Notes: a model not told the origin generated them from the sequence alone. Counted from the first letter of the stretch, positions 28,388 to 37,395 are shown. The stretch is 64,000 nucleotides of DNA from Myxococcaceae bacterium (GCA_019686135.1 JADGHL010000005.1:38415-102414); one strand, 5' to 3'. Numbers and translations are program-made.

Positions 28388-28425
28388 AAGGCCTCGCCCC
28401 GGAAACGTTCCCGGGCGGGGCCTTT
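28388..28425 (+). terminator. Intrinsic terminator after tRNA-Thr
   Basis: AAGGCC-T-CGCCCCGG pairs with CCGGGCGGGGCCTT around a short loop, ending in TTT and a T-rich stretch. It lies six bases after the tRNA. Confidence 0.75.
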
Positions 28426-28439
28426 CGTGTTTCGTGGCC

Positions 28440-29822
28440 ATGGCGATGACTTCGACGAACCGTGCTCAGCGACCGGGCGAGCTGTGGACGCTCACCCGTT
28501 TGGCCGTGCCGCTCGCGGCGGCGCAGGTGGGGTTGGTGGCCATGGGCTTCGTCGACGTGGCGATCGTCGGGCGGCTGGGCCGCGTGCCTCTGGCGGCGGT
28601 GGGCCTGGGCAACGCGATCTTCCTCGCCTTCGCGGTCGTGGGGCAGGGCATGATGATGGGGCTCGATCCCCTGGTCGCCCAGGCGCTGGGCGCGCGCGAT
28701 CGCGTGGGCGCGCGGCGGATGCTCTGGCAGGGGGTCTGGCTGGCGCTCGCGGTGAGCGCGGTGGTGGCGATCCCCATCGTGCTGTTGCCGCTGCCACTTG
28801 AGGTGCTCGGCGTGGCCTCGGACATCACCGCCGAGACGCAGCGGTACACCTGGCTGCGCGCGCTCTCGCTGCCGCCCATGCTGTTGTTCGTGGGCGTGCG
28901 GAGCTACCTGCAGGCGCACCGGATCACCTGGCCGATGGTGGTGTCGGTGATCCTCGCCAACATCGCCAACTTCTTCCTCGACGTGGTGTTCGTCTTCGGC
29001 GCCGGGTCGATCCCGGGCATGGGCGCCGCCGGCGCGGCGGTGGCCACGGTGATCGGCACCATGCTCCAGCTGGGCGTGCTGGGCGTGGGGCTCTGGACGG
29101 TGCGCGTGCCGGAGTTTTCGCGCGCGCTCCGGCGGATGGACCCGGCGATGATGAAGCAGGCGCTCTTCGTGGGCCTGCCGGTCGGGCTGCAAATGGGCGC
29201 GGAGGTCGGGGTGTTCGCGCTCGCCGGTTTCCTCGCTGCGCGCATGAGCGCCACCGCCGCCTCCGCCCATCAGGTGGCCATCACGCTGGCCTCGGTCTCG
29301 TTCTGCGTGGCGGTGGGCGTGTCGTCCGCGGGCGCGGTGCGCGTGGGCCACGGGATCGGCGCGGGGGACACCGGGGCGGCGCGGCGCAGCGGGCTCCTCG
29401 CGTTTGCGCTCGGAGGCGGGTTCATGGCGGCGAGCGCGCTGCTCTTTCTGCTCGCGCCGAGGTGGCTGGCGTCCACGCTCACCGATCAGGAGGACATCCT
29501 TCGGGCTGCGGTCCCGCTCCTGGCGGTGGCGGCGGCGTTCCAGATCTCCGACGGGTTGCAGGCGGTCGGCGCGGGCGTCCTGCGCGGCGCGGGCGACACG
29601 CGGTTCGCCTTCGTCGCCAATCTCATCGGTCACTACGGCGTGGGGCTTCCGATCGCGCTCTTCGCCGGGATCCGGCTCGGGCTCGGCGTGGAGGGCCTGT
29701 GGTACGGGCTCGCGGCCGGCCTCACCGCGGTGGCGCTTGCGCTCTTCGTGCGGTTCCTCAAGCTGTCGTCGAAGCCGATCGCCGCGCTCAGAAGCGACCG
29801 CGCCGCGCCTGCCGCGCACTGA
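28440..29822 (+). CDS. MATE family multidrug efflux transporter
   Basis: A 460-residue inner-membrane protein with about 12 transmembrane helices in two homologous halves, typical of MATE antiporters that export cationic drugs or metabolites using Na+ or H+. Family features include the start PLAAAQVGLVAMGFVDVAIVG, GLDPLVAQALGARD in the first half, and SSAGAVRVGHGIGAGD and GAGVLRGAGDTRFAF in the second. The ATG at 28440 lies just after the tRNA terminator and lacks a clear ribosome site; ATG 28446 is an alternative. A GAGCGCA/TGCGCTC hairpin (29844-29860) follows the stop. Confidence 0.9.
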   Translation: MAMTSTNRAQRPGELWTLTRLAVPLAAAQVGLVAMGFVDVAIVGRLGRVPLAAVGLGNAIFLAFAVVGQGMMMGLDPLVAQALGARDRVGARRMLWQGVWLALAVSAVVAIPIVLLPLPLEVLGVASDITAETQRYTWLRALSLPPMLLFVGVRSYLQAHRITWPMVVSVILANIANFFLDVVFVFGAGSIPGMGAAGAAVATVIGTMLQLGVLGVGLWTVRVPEFSRALRRMDPAMMKQALFVGLPVGLQMGAEVGVFALAGFLAARMSATAASAHQVAITLASVSFCVAVGVSSAGAVRVGHGIGAGDTGAARRSGLLAFALGGGFMAASALLFLLAPRWLASTLTDQEDILRAAVPLLAVAAAFQISDGLQAVGAGVLRGAGDTRFAFVANLIGHYGVGLPIALFAGIRLGLGVEGLWYGLAAGLTAVALALFVRFLKLSSKPIAALRSDRAAPAAH

Positions 29823-29840
29823 TGGCGCGGACCGGCACCT

Positions 29841-30185
29841 TCAGAGCGCAACGTGCGCTCCGGCCGATTCGTTCCGCTCCGCACCGACCGGGCGCTCGGG
29901 CACGACCGGCTCCGGGTCGACACCACCGTGCCTGCCGCTCGCCTTCCTCCTTCGTTCGAGCGGGTCGATCCGCCCGAGCGCCTCGACGGCGCGCAGGAGC
30001 GGGAGGTGACGACCCGCATTCACGCCGCCGATCCGGGCCGCGCCAGCGCCATGCCCCGGGTGCTGGCTGAAGCCGGGGCTCGTGCCCGTTCTGCCCAGGC
30101 CAGACATTCCCGGCGCCCACCGATGCCCTGCGCCGAAGGGATCGCGGTCGGCCGGTGGCACCGTCGACGTTTGCGAGGTGAGCAT
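29841..30185 (-). CDS. Possible hypothetical protein in the MATE-TetR gap
   Basis: The 451-base gap 29823-30273 has no recognised gene. The best candidate is this 114-codon minus-strand frame, with high G/C at third positions and a start (ATG 30185, or GTG 30194) downstream of the TetR stop. The product is Gly/His/Arg-rich with no known domain, and no ribosome site is clear. Its 3' end overlaps the hairpin after the MATE gene. It may well be chance coding in GC-rich DNA. Confidence 0.22.
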   Translation of the reverse strand: MLTSQTSTVPPADRDPFGAGHRWAPGMSGLGRTGTSPGFSQHPGHGAGAARIGGVNAGRHLPLLRAVEALGRIDPLERRRKASGRHGGVDPEPVVPERPVGAERNESAGAHVAL

Positions 30186-30273
30186 GCGCGGCACCCGGGC
30201 GGGAGCGAGCGATGGGGCGATCCGGTGGGCCGACTCGAGTTGCCGCCCGTTGCACCGCCGGCGGTCCGTCCGC

Positions 30274-31005
30274 TCAGCTCCGCGCTGTGGTGCCGGGCTC
30301 GCGGTCGGCGGCGAGCCCGTCCATGATCAACGACGTGAGCGCGCGCGGCACCTCCAGCGGGTTGCCGATCTCCTCGCCCGCGAAGAGCGCCGAGAGCAGC
30401 CGCTCCACCGCGCCGACGACGGCGAGCGCGCTGACGGCCGGGTGGATGCTCCGCCGCAGAAGCCCGTGCGCATGCGCCTTGCGGGTCAGCTCGATCGCGT
30501 AGCGCCCCACCATGTCCGAGATCGACACGACCGGGGTGCGCGCGCCGCCCGACGGTCCGCGGGACTCCTGCAGATACAGCCGCACGGCCCCCACGTGGCT
30601 GAAGACGATGTTGGCCATCGTTTCGCCGAGCGTGCGCCAGGCCTCCACCATCTTCGCCCGGTCGGTCTCGGCCTCGAGCGCGCGGCTGGCCTGTTGCATC
30701 GCCAATTCGATCTCCTCGCGGATCGGATCGAAGAGGTGGGCCACCAGCGCGGTCTTGTCCTCGAAGTACCGGTAGAAGCTGCCCTTCGCCATCCCGGCCG
30801 CCTGGGTGATGTCGTCGATCGTCGTGGGTTCGATCCCGCGCGCGAGGAACAGCTGCATCGCCGCGGTCGAGAGCGCGTTGATCCGCTCCCTGCGGTTGGT
30901 GTCCCGCACTCCGCCCGGCTGCCCGGGGCGCCGCACCGGGCGGGAGGGCGTCCGGCGCTCGACTTTGTCGCTCGCGTTCCTCGACTTCGGCCTGGCTTTG
31001 GGCAT
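30274..31005 (-). CDS. TetR/AcrR family transcriptional regulator
   Basis: A 243-residue repressor. A basic, Pro-rich tail of about 38 residues precedes the helix-turn-helix (about 40-85), which reads INALSTAAMQLFLARGIE, then TTIDDITQAAGMAKGSFYRYF and EDKTALVAHLF, a classic TetR pattern. The C-terminal helical domain should bind a ligand. The gene is divergent from a fatty-acid-hydroxylase-type gene, and an operator-like palindrome lies four bases before its ATG. It probably represses both itself and that gene in response to a lipid-like ligand (inference from neighbour and operator). Confidence 0.9.
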   Translation of the reverse strand: MPKARPKSRNASDKVERRTPSRPVRRPGQPGGVRDTNRRERINALSTAAMQLFLARGIEPTTIDDITQAAGMAKGSFYRYFEDKTALVAHLFDPIREEIELAMQQASRALEAETDRAKMVEAWRTLGETMANIVFSHVGAVRLYLQESRGPSGGARTPVVSISDMVGRYAIELTRKAHAHGLLRRSIHPAVSALAVVGAVERLLSALFAGEEIGNPLEVPRALTSLIMDGLAADREPGTTARS

Positions 31006-31009
31006 AATG

Positions 31010-31023
31010 TGACCGCTCAGTCA
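31010..31023. promoter_or_regulatory. Probable TetR operator
   Basis: TGACCGCTCAGTCA is an imperfect palindrome with TGAC/GTCA ends (10 of 14 positions symmetric). It resembles operators of fatty-acid-related TetR proteins (TGAC-N6-GTCA). It sits in the 69-base gap between the divergent regulator and hydroxylase genes. Confidence 0.6.
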
Positions 31024-31074
31024 GTTTTTGTCTGCGAGGGGCAAGGGGGCCGGCGCAGACGGGAGGAGCGGGAG

Positions 31075-31626
31075 ATGATCGGCATTCCCATCGGGTGGGT
31101 CTACACCAACGCGGGTGAGTGGCTCATCCACAAGTACGTGTTGCACGGGCTGGGCAAGAACAAGAACAGCTTCTGGAGCTTCCACTGGCACGAACACCAC
31201 CGCGAGTCGCGGCGCAACGACATGCTCGACGCGCAGTACACGCGGCCGTTGTTCCGCGGCTGGGACGCGCAGACCCGGGAGGTGGCGGCGCTGATCGCCA
31301 GCGCGATTGCACACGCGCCGCTGTTCCCGCTGTTCCCGTTCTTCACCGCAACGGTGTGGGTACAGCACTGGCGCTACTACCGGATCCACAAGCGCGCGCA
31401 CCTCGAACCGCAGTGGGCGCGCGAGCATCTGCCGTGGCACGTGGATCACCACCTCGGCCGCAACCAGAACGAGAACTGGTGCGTGACCCACCCGTTCTTC
31501 GACTACGTGATGGGCACGCGCCACCGCTACGTCGGCACGAGCGAAGAGGCGAGCGATCTGGAGCGCCGCCGTCAGCGCCGGTCCGCGCCCGCCGCCCAGG
31601 CCGAACCGGCCGCTGCCACGGGGTGA
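31075..31626 (+). CDS. Fatty acid hydroxylase / sterol desaturase superfamily protein
   Basis: A 183-residue membrane-associated di-iron enzyme of the hydroxylase/desaturase superfamily. The histidine boxes are present: HKYVLHG, FHWHEHH, HWRYYRIHKRAH and WHVDHHLG. A hydrophobic hairpin lies between the first and second pairs (VAALIASAIAHAPLFPLFPF). It probably oxidises a lipid or carotenoid. ATG 31075 follows GGAGGAG. It is divergent from the TetR gene with the shared operator, and ends seven bases from the convergent BNR lipoprotein. Confidence 0.83.
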   Translation: MIGIPIGWVYTNAGEWLIHKYVLHGLGKNKNSFWSFHWHEHHRESRRNDMLDAQYTRPLFRGWDAQTREVAALIASAIAHAPLFPLFPFFTATVWVQHWRYYRIHKRAHLEPQWAREHLPWHVDHHLGRNQNENWCVTHPFFDYVMGTRHRYVGTSEEASDLERRRQRRSAPAAQAEPAAATG

Positions 31627-31632
31627 GCCCGA

Positions 31633-33675
31633 CTACGGGCACCCGGCCAGCGTCATCCACGCCAGCCCGTGGCCCTGGGTGCCCACGAGCAGCGCGCCCT
31701 CGAGGAGCGCAAACGCACCGGACACGCTGCGTCGCGGAGCGGCGCCGAGGCGCGTCCACTCCGTGCCGTCTTCGGACGTCTGCACCGAATCCTTCGGCAG
31801 CGAGGGCTCGTGCGCGAACAACGCGTACAGTCGCGCGCCGTCGGTGCTGAACCCGGTGATCACGACATCGGACGGAACCGCCTTGCTGAGGTCGATCCAC
31901 GAGGCTCCGCCGTCGTCCGAACGTGCGACCACCGGGCCCTTCGTGTCGTCGCTCTGGTTGCCGGCGACGAAGAGCGACTTGCCCGCGGCGACCACCGCTC
32001 CCAGCGTGGGGAAGGCGCCGCCGGTCTCCACGAGAAGACCCTCGCTCACGTCCTGCCAGCTCTGGCCGCCGTCGGTGGAGCGGAACAGTCCGCTGGAGGT
32101 CGAGGCGAAGAACGCGCTGTTCACGGTGGACAGCGCGTACACCTCCGGGAACGCGTCAGCACCGGCGGTCGGAAGCCCCGCGTTCGCAGCGGTCCAGGTC
32201 TGGCCGGCATCCGCGCTCCGGGCCATGCCGCTGGAGAGCCCGGCGATTACGATCTCGCCCTCTGCGGCAATCGCCCGGATTTCGAAGTACTGCTCGCCCT
32301 CGCGGGTCATCCGCGTCGGAAAGCCCTCGTTGGAGAGCGAGAACGAGACGCCGTCGTCCGTGGAGCGGAGCACGCCTTGGCCCTGCGTGCCGGCGAAGAC
32401 GGTCGTACCGCTGCGGCCGAGCGCCCCGATCTTCGCGTCGGCCAGAAGCACCGGGCTGGGGGTGAAGGTCCGGCCGCCGTCGGTGGAGCGGTAGAGGCGA
32501 TCGGTGCCGGTGCTGACGATGAGGCGCGGGCCCTCGCCGCTGATCGCGCGCACGGTGGCGCCGTTGAGTCCCTGGTTCGACGGCGCGAGCGAAGTGCCGC
32601 CGGGATCGGAGCGCCACACGCCCTCCGGCGTGCCCACGTAGAGCCGTTCGCCGTCCGAAGCGAGCGCCTGTCTGCGCTGCCCGGCGCGGTCGATCGGATC
32701 GCCCAGGCGCGTCCAGTTTGTGCCGTCGTCGGTGCGCCAGACGCCGTGGGGGAAGGCCGCGACGATCGACGGAGCAGGGCGGAGGATCGCATCCGGCCCA
32801 GCCGATTCGCCCGGGGGCAGCGCGATGGCGGTGAACGAGTGGCCATCTGCCGACATGTAGAGCGCGCTGTCGGTGGACAGCGCGAAGCCCGCACCGGCTG
32901 TCCAGACCTCGCGGATCTCCGGGGCCGGCGGGCTGAGGAGGGCCTCCGTCCACGGGCCCTGGCCTTCGCGCCCCCACACCTGCGTGCCGTTTCCGCTCAC
33001 CGCCACTTCCACGCCGTCGCGCGAGGCAAAATCGCGCACGCCCGCGGGCGCGTCGACGGGTGACCACACGCCGGTCATGGAGTCGAAGCGGAAGACGTTC
33101 TGATCCGGCGCCGTGGTCACCAGAAGCGGCTCGTCGCCGTCCGTCACCAGGACGCGCGCCTCGAAGTTCGCGGGGAGCCCTTCTCCCGACGGGAACCACA
33201 CCTGCCCGTCCTCGGAGGAGTAGGCGATGCTGCCGTCGCCGTCCTCGACGATCGCCGCAAGGCGCGTCCGCCCGGCCGCCACACCCACGACCTCGAGGTT
33301 CTCCAGCGCCGCCGACGCGCTCCACGTCTGGCCCGAGTCGGTGGAGTAGAACAACCCGTTGCCGGTGCCGGCGATCACCCGGTCACCGAACGTCGCCATC
33401 GTCGTGACGTCTGCGCTGTCGATGCCTGCGGCCCAGGTGATGTGACAGCCGCCGTCCGGCAGGATGGGAATCACCGGGCCATCGATGCCGCCGTCCGTGG
33501 CCGGGCCGCCGGGCAGGTCCACGCCGGCGTCGTACGACGGGAACTCCTGGCGCCCCAACTCGGTCGTGCGGGTGCAGCCCCAGAGCGGAACGGTGGCGAT
33601 CAGCAAAGCGCACGCAACGCGCGTGGGGCGGGCACGCGGATCGCCGACGCCGGGAGCTTCACGCATCTGCCGCAT
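31633..33675 (-). CDS. BNR/Asp-box beta-propeller lipoprotein
   Basis: A 680-residue lipoprotein. The signal peptide ends LWGC, placing the lipidated Cys near residue 34, and a Gly/Asp-rich linker follows. The rest is a large beta-propeller with at least eight S-x-D-x-G-x-x-W type Asp boxes, for example STDSGQTW, RTDDGTNW, STDGGRTF, SADAGQTW, STDGGQSW, SDDGGASW and SEDGTEW. The sialidase catalytic arginines are not evident, so a binding or YCF48-like structural role is likelier. It starts two bases after the FecR-like stop, so it is the last gene of the ECF sigma operon and a candidate sensor or target at the surface. Confidence 0.8.
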   Translation of the reverse strand: MRQMREAPGVGDPRARPTRVACALLIATVPLWGCTRTTELGRQEFPSYDAGVDLPGGPATDGGIDGPVIPILPDGGCHITWAAGIDSADVTTMATFGDRVIAGTGNGLFYSTDSGQTWSASAALENLEVVGVAAGRTRLAAIVEDGDGSIAYSSEDGQVWFPSGEGLPANFEARVLVTDGDEPLLVTTAPDQNVFRFDSMTGVWSPVDAPAGVRDFASRDGVEVAVSGNGTQVWGREGQGPWTEALLSPPAPEIREVWTAGAGFALSTDSALYMSADGHSFTAIALPPGESAGPDAILRPAPSIVAAFPHGVWRTDDGTNWTRLGDPIDRAGQRRQALASDGERLYVGTPEGVWRSDPGGTSLAPSNQGLNGATVRAISGEGPRLIVSTGTDRLYRSTDGGRTFTPSPVLLADAKIGALGRSGTTVFAGTQGQGVLRSTDDGVSFSLSNEGFPTRMTREGEQYFEIRAIAAEGEIVIAGLSSGMARSADAGQTWTAANAGLPTAGADAFPEVYALSTVNSAFFASTSSGLFRSTDGGQSWQDVSEGLLVETGGAFPTLGAVVAAGKSLFVAGNQSDDTKGPVVARSDDGGASWIDLSKAVPSDVVITGFSTDGARLYALFAHEPSLPKDSVQTSEDGTEWTRLGAAPRRSVSGAFALLEGALLVGTQGHGLAWMTLAGCP

Positions 33676-33677
33676 GG

Positions 33678-34715
33678 CTATTGGCCCTCCTCGCCGGGAT
33701 CGGTCGTGCGCATCGCCTCGAGGAGGGCGGCGCGCCAGGCACGCACCTCCTCCGCGCGCGCGTCGTCTGGGAAGCGCTTCAGGAACCGATCCGCCTCGTC
33801 GATCGCCGCGCCGCGATCCCCGCGCTCCGCGTGCGCGGACATCAGCGACAGACTGACCTCGGGCGCAAAGAGGCCGTCAGGGAAGCGCGCCTGGTATTGC
33901 TGCCAGCGGGGTCGCGCGTCGAGCCCGGCCGCGGTCTCCTTCAGGCCCAGGGCGAACAGCGCCGTCTGCGCACCCAGCCCATTGCCGCGCGACGCCTCGA
34001 CCAGGCACGCCGTGCGCGCGGATTCCGTCGCGGGGGCATCGCACCGCGTGGCGGGCGCGTGGATCTGCAGCGGGGGCAGCCGGAGCGCGGCGCGGTCTTT
34101 GGGCCGGCGGAGCCGCGCATCGTCCGCGCGCACCTGTTCGCCGCTGCCGAGCATGACCTTCCTTCCGGAGTCGCCGCGCACCGCCACCTCGCCGCCGAAG
34201 CTCTGGACCGAGGTGACGCCGTTCTCGACGGCCACGAGGAACCGCGTGCCGGCCACGATGAGCGATCCATGCGGCGTGACGAAGGTGATCGGCTCGCCGT
34301 GTCCGCTGACTTCGATCCTGCCTGCGTCGAGTCGGACGGTGCCGTCCGCAACCGTGTACTGCGCGCCCGCGGCGACCCGCAGCACCTCTCCGGAGTCCAG
34401 AAGCCGCTCCGCCGCCCACACGTCGCCGGTCACTGCATTCGGAGTGGAGGCGCGCGGCGCCGTCGTCCTGCTCGGCCAGAGCAGCGCGATCGCCACCGCT
34501 GCGGCCACGAGCGTGCCCAACCCGAAGGCGCCGAGGGCGAGGGGCGACCGCCACCGCCGCTTCGACGGGACCGCCGCATCGGCGATCCGCCACCAGCCGA
34601 GCGCGCGCTGAGACGTGGTCCACGGCTCCACCTGCCGCGCCTCCTCCAGCAGCTGCTGCAGCGCCGCGCCCTCCGGACCGGGAGGGGGTGCCTTCCGCCA
34701 GGACTCAGGCTGCAT
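33678..34715 (-). CDS. FecR-like membrane protein, probable anti-sigma/sensor
   Basis: A 345-residue protein. A short cytoplasmic segment (about 55 residues) precedes a transmembrane helix LALGAFGLGTLVAAAVAIAL. A FecR-type periplasmic domain follows, with VTPHGSLIVAGTRFLVAVENG and VQSFGGEVAVRG. The C-terminal part (about 215-345) has helical, TPR-like character (WQQYQARFPDGLFAPEVSLS). FecR proteins transmit outer-membrane signals to an ECF sigma factor. ATG 34715 lies inside the end of the sigma gene, with GAGGAG upstream. Overlap with the sigma gene on one side and two-base spacing on the other show co-translation. Confidence 0.82.
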   Translation of the reverse strand: MQPESWRKAPPPGPEGAALQQLLEEARQVEPWTTSQRALGWWRIADAAVPSKRRWRSPLALGAFGLGTLVAAAVAIALLWPSRTTAPRASTPNAVTGDVWAAERLLDSGEVLRVAAGAQYTVADGTVRLDAGRIEVSGHGEPITFVTPHGSLIVAGTRFLVAVENGVTSVQSFGGEVAVRGDSGRKVMLGSGEQVRADDARLRRPKDRAALRLPPLQIHAPATRCDAPATESARTACLVEASRGNGLGAQTALFALGLKETAAGLDARPRWQQYQARFPDGLFAPEVSLSLMSAHAERGDRGAAIDEADRFLKRFPDDARAEEVRAWRAALLEAMRTTDPGEEGQ

Positions 34716-35331
34716 GGCCGGCTCCTCGCTGCAGGTTGCGTTGGAATTCGCGGCGCGCATGGTGCAGGCGCGTCCAGACGGTCTTGAGCGGACAGCCCAC
34801 GATCTGGGCGATCTCCTCGCCGCTGAGGCCCTCGAGCTCGAACAGGATGAACACGGTCCGCTTCTTCTCCGAGAGCGGGTTCAGCGCCGCGTAGACCCGC
34901 CGCTTCGCATCGCTGGCGTGTACCGCGTGCTCCGGGGTGAGGGCGTCGGCGATGTCCTCCGCAGACTCCAGCCCGAAGAAGCGGCGGACGCGTGCGCGGC
35001 GGCGGGCCGCCTGCGCGACCCGGACAGCGACGCCATAGAGCCACGCGCGCGGTTCGGGGTTGTCGACGAACACGTCCGTCCGGCGGAGCGCGACCAGGAA
35101 CACCTCGTGGAGCAGATCGTCGGGGTCGATCCCCGGTCCCGCGAGGCGGGCCAGCGTAGCGCGGATCCACGGCCCGTGCTCTTCGTAGACCCGCTTGAGA
35201 ACGGTCAGATCGCCCTGGGGAGCTCGAGCGCGCCTGGGGTCTGCTGGGAGCGTGGGGGACACGGAAGTGGTCATGGCGGCGTCGGTTGCGCCTTTGGACC
35301 CTTCCTGTTCCGGGAGGCTGTGTTGCTTCAT
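34705..35331 (-). CDS. ECF-type RNA polymerase sigma factor
   Basis: A 208-residue extracytoplasmic-function sigma factor. Region 2 (about 30-105) includes DLLHEVFLVALRR and PRAWLYGVAVRVAQAARRR. Region 4 (about 145-200) includes LSEKKRTVFILFELEGLSGE followed by EIAQIVGCPLKTVWTRLHHARRE, the DNA-binding helix-turn-helix. Its ATG at 35331 overlaps the stop of the upstream gene (ATGA), and its end overlaps the FecR-like gene. This is the standard sigma/anti-sigma coupling, embedded here in a four-gene unit. Promoter targets are unknown. Confidence 0.91.
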   Translation of the reverse strand: MKQHSLPEQEGSKGATDAAMTTSVSPTLPADPRRARAPQGDLTVLKRVYEEHGPWIRATLARLAGPGIDPDDLLHEVFLVALRRTDVFVDNPEPRAWLYGVAVRVAQAARRRARVRRFFGLESAEDIADALTPEHAVHASDAKRRVYAALNPLSEKKRTVFILFELEGLSGEEIAQIVGCPLKTVWTRLHHARREFQRNLQRGAGHAA

Positions 35332-37190
35332 GGCGCCGCCCACCCGACGCCGATCCCGGCGCGGACACCGGCCGCGGGGAGGGTCGTCACGGTCCCGAAG
35401 GGTGCAATTTCGAGGGTTTCGGTGCGCAGGCGGAGCTCCCCTCCAGCGAACAGCGTGAAGAAGAATCCGCCCATGACCTCCTGCCGCCACTGTACGGAGC
35501 CGGTGAGCTCCGGATCGAAGAGGATCACCGCCCGGTTGACGGTGTAGCCGCTCGAGGAAGCGGCGATGCGCTGCATCCCGAGGCCGCCGCACAGCTCGAA
35601 GCCGTGCGCGCCGGGGGCGTGGAAGGCATACCGCACCACGGCATCGAGGGCGGCAAGCTCCGCCTGAACCTTCCCGGGGAAGCGGCGATGGACGCGGGGC
35701 GTCTCGGCGCGGCCCTGCAGCCCGGCGAAGAAGCGAGAGCCAAGCGCGGTCTCGACCTGAATGCCTCCGGCGAGCGTGGCCGCCGTGCTCGCGGTGATAT
35801 CTCCTGTGCGTCCGATCAGCGCACCCTCGGCGGCGAAGACGAGCACGGTGAGAGGTGCGGAGCGTGAAAACGCGCCGGCGTCGGTCGTGGGTGGTGCGTC
35901 GTGGTGGAGCGGCGCCTGGCGCGGCTCGGCGGGCGACGTGTCCCGCGGGGGAACAGCCCGTGGTCGGAGTGCAGGCTCCGGGCTGTTGTGGGTGGTGAGC
36001 GATGGGTCGTGTTGCAGCGACGCCTGGCGACGCTCAGCTGGCGAGACATCCTCCGCGTGCTGTGCGTTCGGTGGGGCAGACAGCTCAGCGACGATCGTGG
36101 TTCGGGGATTCTCGGACGTGGATGTCCCCGCGCTCGCGCTGAGGTCGGTCGCGCGGACGTCCGGCGCCAGTGTCGTCGCTGCGTCGTTGGCGCGGGTTGC
36201 GGTTCGCACGGAGTCCGTCGCGCGCGTACCGGGATTCGCTGCGCCATCCGTCACCGTCCCCGGCGCGATGAACGCGCTGTCAGGTGCGGGGAGGCCTGCC
36301 CTCGTCACAGCCGCTGACGTGGCGCTGGTCCGTGTGGCGGCGCTCGCCGAGTCGGTGAACTCGGGAAGCACGATCGTGGCGCTCGCGTCGGCGCTGGAGG
36401 AACCCGCACCGTCCTCATCGTCGGGCGGCGCGTGGATGGGATCCGCGCGTGCTGCCACGTGGCCTTGCGTCGCGGTGGTCGGGCTCTCAACGCCGGAGGA
36501 ACCTGCTGCGCGCGCATGAGGCTTCGCGTGAGAGGTATCTGCGCGCACCGCCGCGTTGTGTTTCGCTGTGCTGGTCGCGCTCGTGGCGGCGGCCACGGTC
36601 GCGCCTGCGATGTGCCGATCATCAGAACGCCGCGCGTGGGCGGTTGCTGCGAGGGCCACCACGCTCCCTTGCCTCCCAGTGGTCGCGCTCGCGGTGGCGC
36701 CGCTCGATGAGGCGGCGGCGCGCTCGCCGACAGCCTGGACCACGTCGGACGTTGAGTGGGTTCGTCCGTCCTGCGTCGGCGTTTGTTCCGGGAGTCGGGC
36801 GGTCGGGGCGGCGGGCTCGGTCGGCGGCGGCGTCGATTCGCGTTGGTCGTCCGGAGGCGGCGGCGTGGTGAGGCGCGTGTTGGCCCAGCTCCGGACCAGA
36901 AGGGCGATCGCATCGGGCATCGAGGCGCAGTCGCGCGCGTCCAGCGACCGCGCCATCGGCCTCGCGCCGTCCGCCACGGAGTAGCGCACGAACACGTGAT
37001 GCCTGCCGAGCCGCCGGATGTACACGGTGCCGCCTTCGGCTGGCGCGAAGGTGCGCAGGGCGGCCGCGAGCGCCTGGGGCGTGGGGCAGTCCGGCCTTGG
37101 GCCTTCATAGATGGCGCGCGGGGCCGCAGACGCCGCCGCGCACAGCACCAGTGCGGCGATCGACAGCGTGCGCGCGACTGCCCGAACCAA
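35328..37190 (-). CDS. Exported protein with very long disordered linker and beta-barrel-like C-terminus
   Basis: About 620 residues. After a signal peptide (TLSIAALVLCAAASAAPR) comes a small domain of about 90 residues with CPTPQALAAALRTFAP and DARDCASMPDAIALLVRSW. Then follow about 330 residues of Ala/Thr/Ser/Pro-rich low-complexity linker, and a C-terminal domain of about 170 residues with alternating strands (FAGLQGRAETPRVHRRFPGK, GGFFFTLFAGGELRLRTETL) ending in a hydrophobic residue run. This suggests an outer-membrane barrel. The start is uncertain: TTG 37190 with GGAG upstream fits the signal peptide; the frame opens at 37262. First gene of the ECF operon. Confidence 0.65.
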   Translation of the reverse strand: MVRAVARTLSIAALVLCAAASAAPRAIYEGPRPDCPTPQALAAALRTFAPAEGGTVYIRRLGRHHVFVRYSVADGARPMARSLDARDCASMPDAIALLVRSWANTRLTTPPPPDDQRESTPPPTEPAAPTARLPEQTPTQDGRTHSTSDVVQAVGERAAASSSGATASATTGRQGSVVALAATAHARRSDDRHIAGATVAAATSATSTAKHNAAVRADTSHAKPHARAAGSSGVESPTTATQGHVAARADPIHAPPDDEDGAGSSSADASATIVLPEFTDSASAATRTSATSAAVTRAGLPAPDSAFIAPGTVTDGAANPGTRATDSVRTATRANDAATTLAPDVRATDLSASAGTSTSENPRTTIVAELSAPPNAQHAEDVSPAERRQASLQHDPSLTTHNSPEPALRPRAVPPRDTSPAEPRQAPLHHDAPPTTDAGAFSRSAPLTVLVFAAEGALIGRTGDITASTAATLAGGIQVETALGSRFFAGLQGRAETPRVHRRFPGKVQAELAALDAVVRYAFHAPGAHGFELCGGLGMQRIAASSSGYTVNRAVILFDPELTGSVQWRQEVMGGFFFTLFAGGELRLRTETLEIAPFGTVTTLPAAGVRAGIGVGWAAP

Positions 37191-37395
37191 GAGCCCGACT
37201 CCTGCGCCTCCGGCCGGCGCGCATGACCGGGGCAGGATGCCAGCGCGATCCCCGCCCGGCAACGCACCTGGCTGGTGGGCCGCGCGGTGGACGAGCGGGC
37301 TTCAGCGCCCGCACGCGTGCGGCTGGGCGCTTCCACCCGCTTCAACCGTATTCCGCCCTTGGCAGCCTCCGATCGAGCGGCGATGTTCATCCTCG

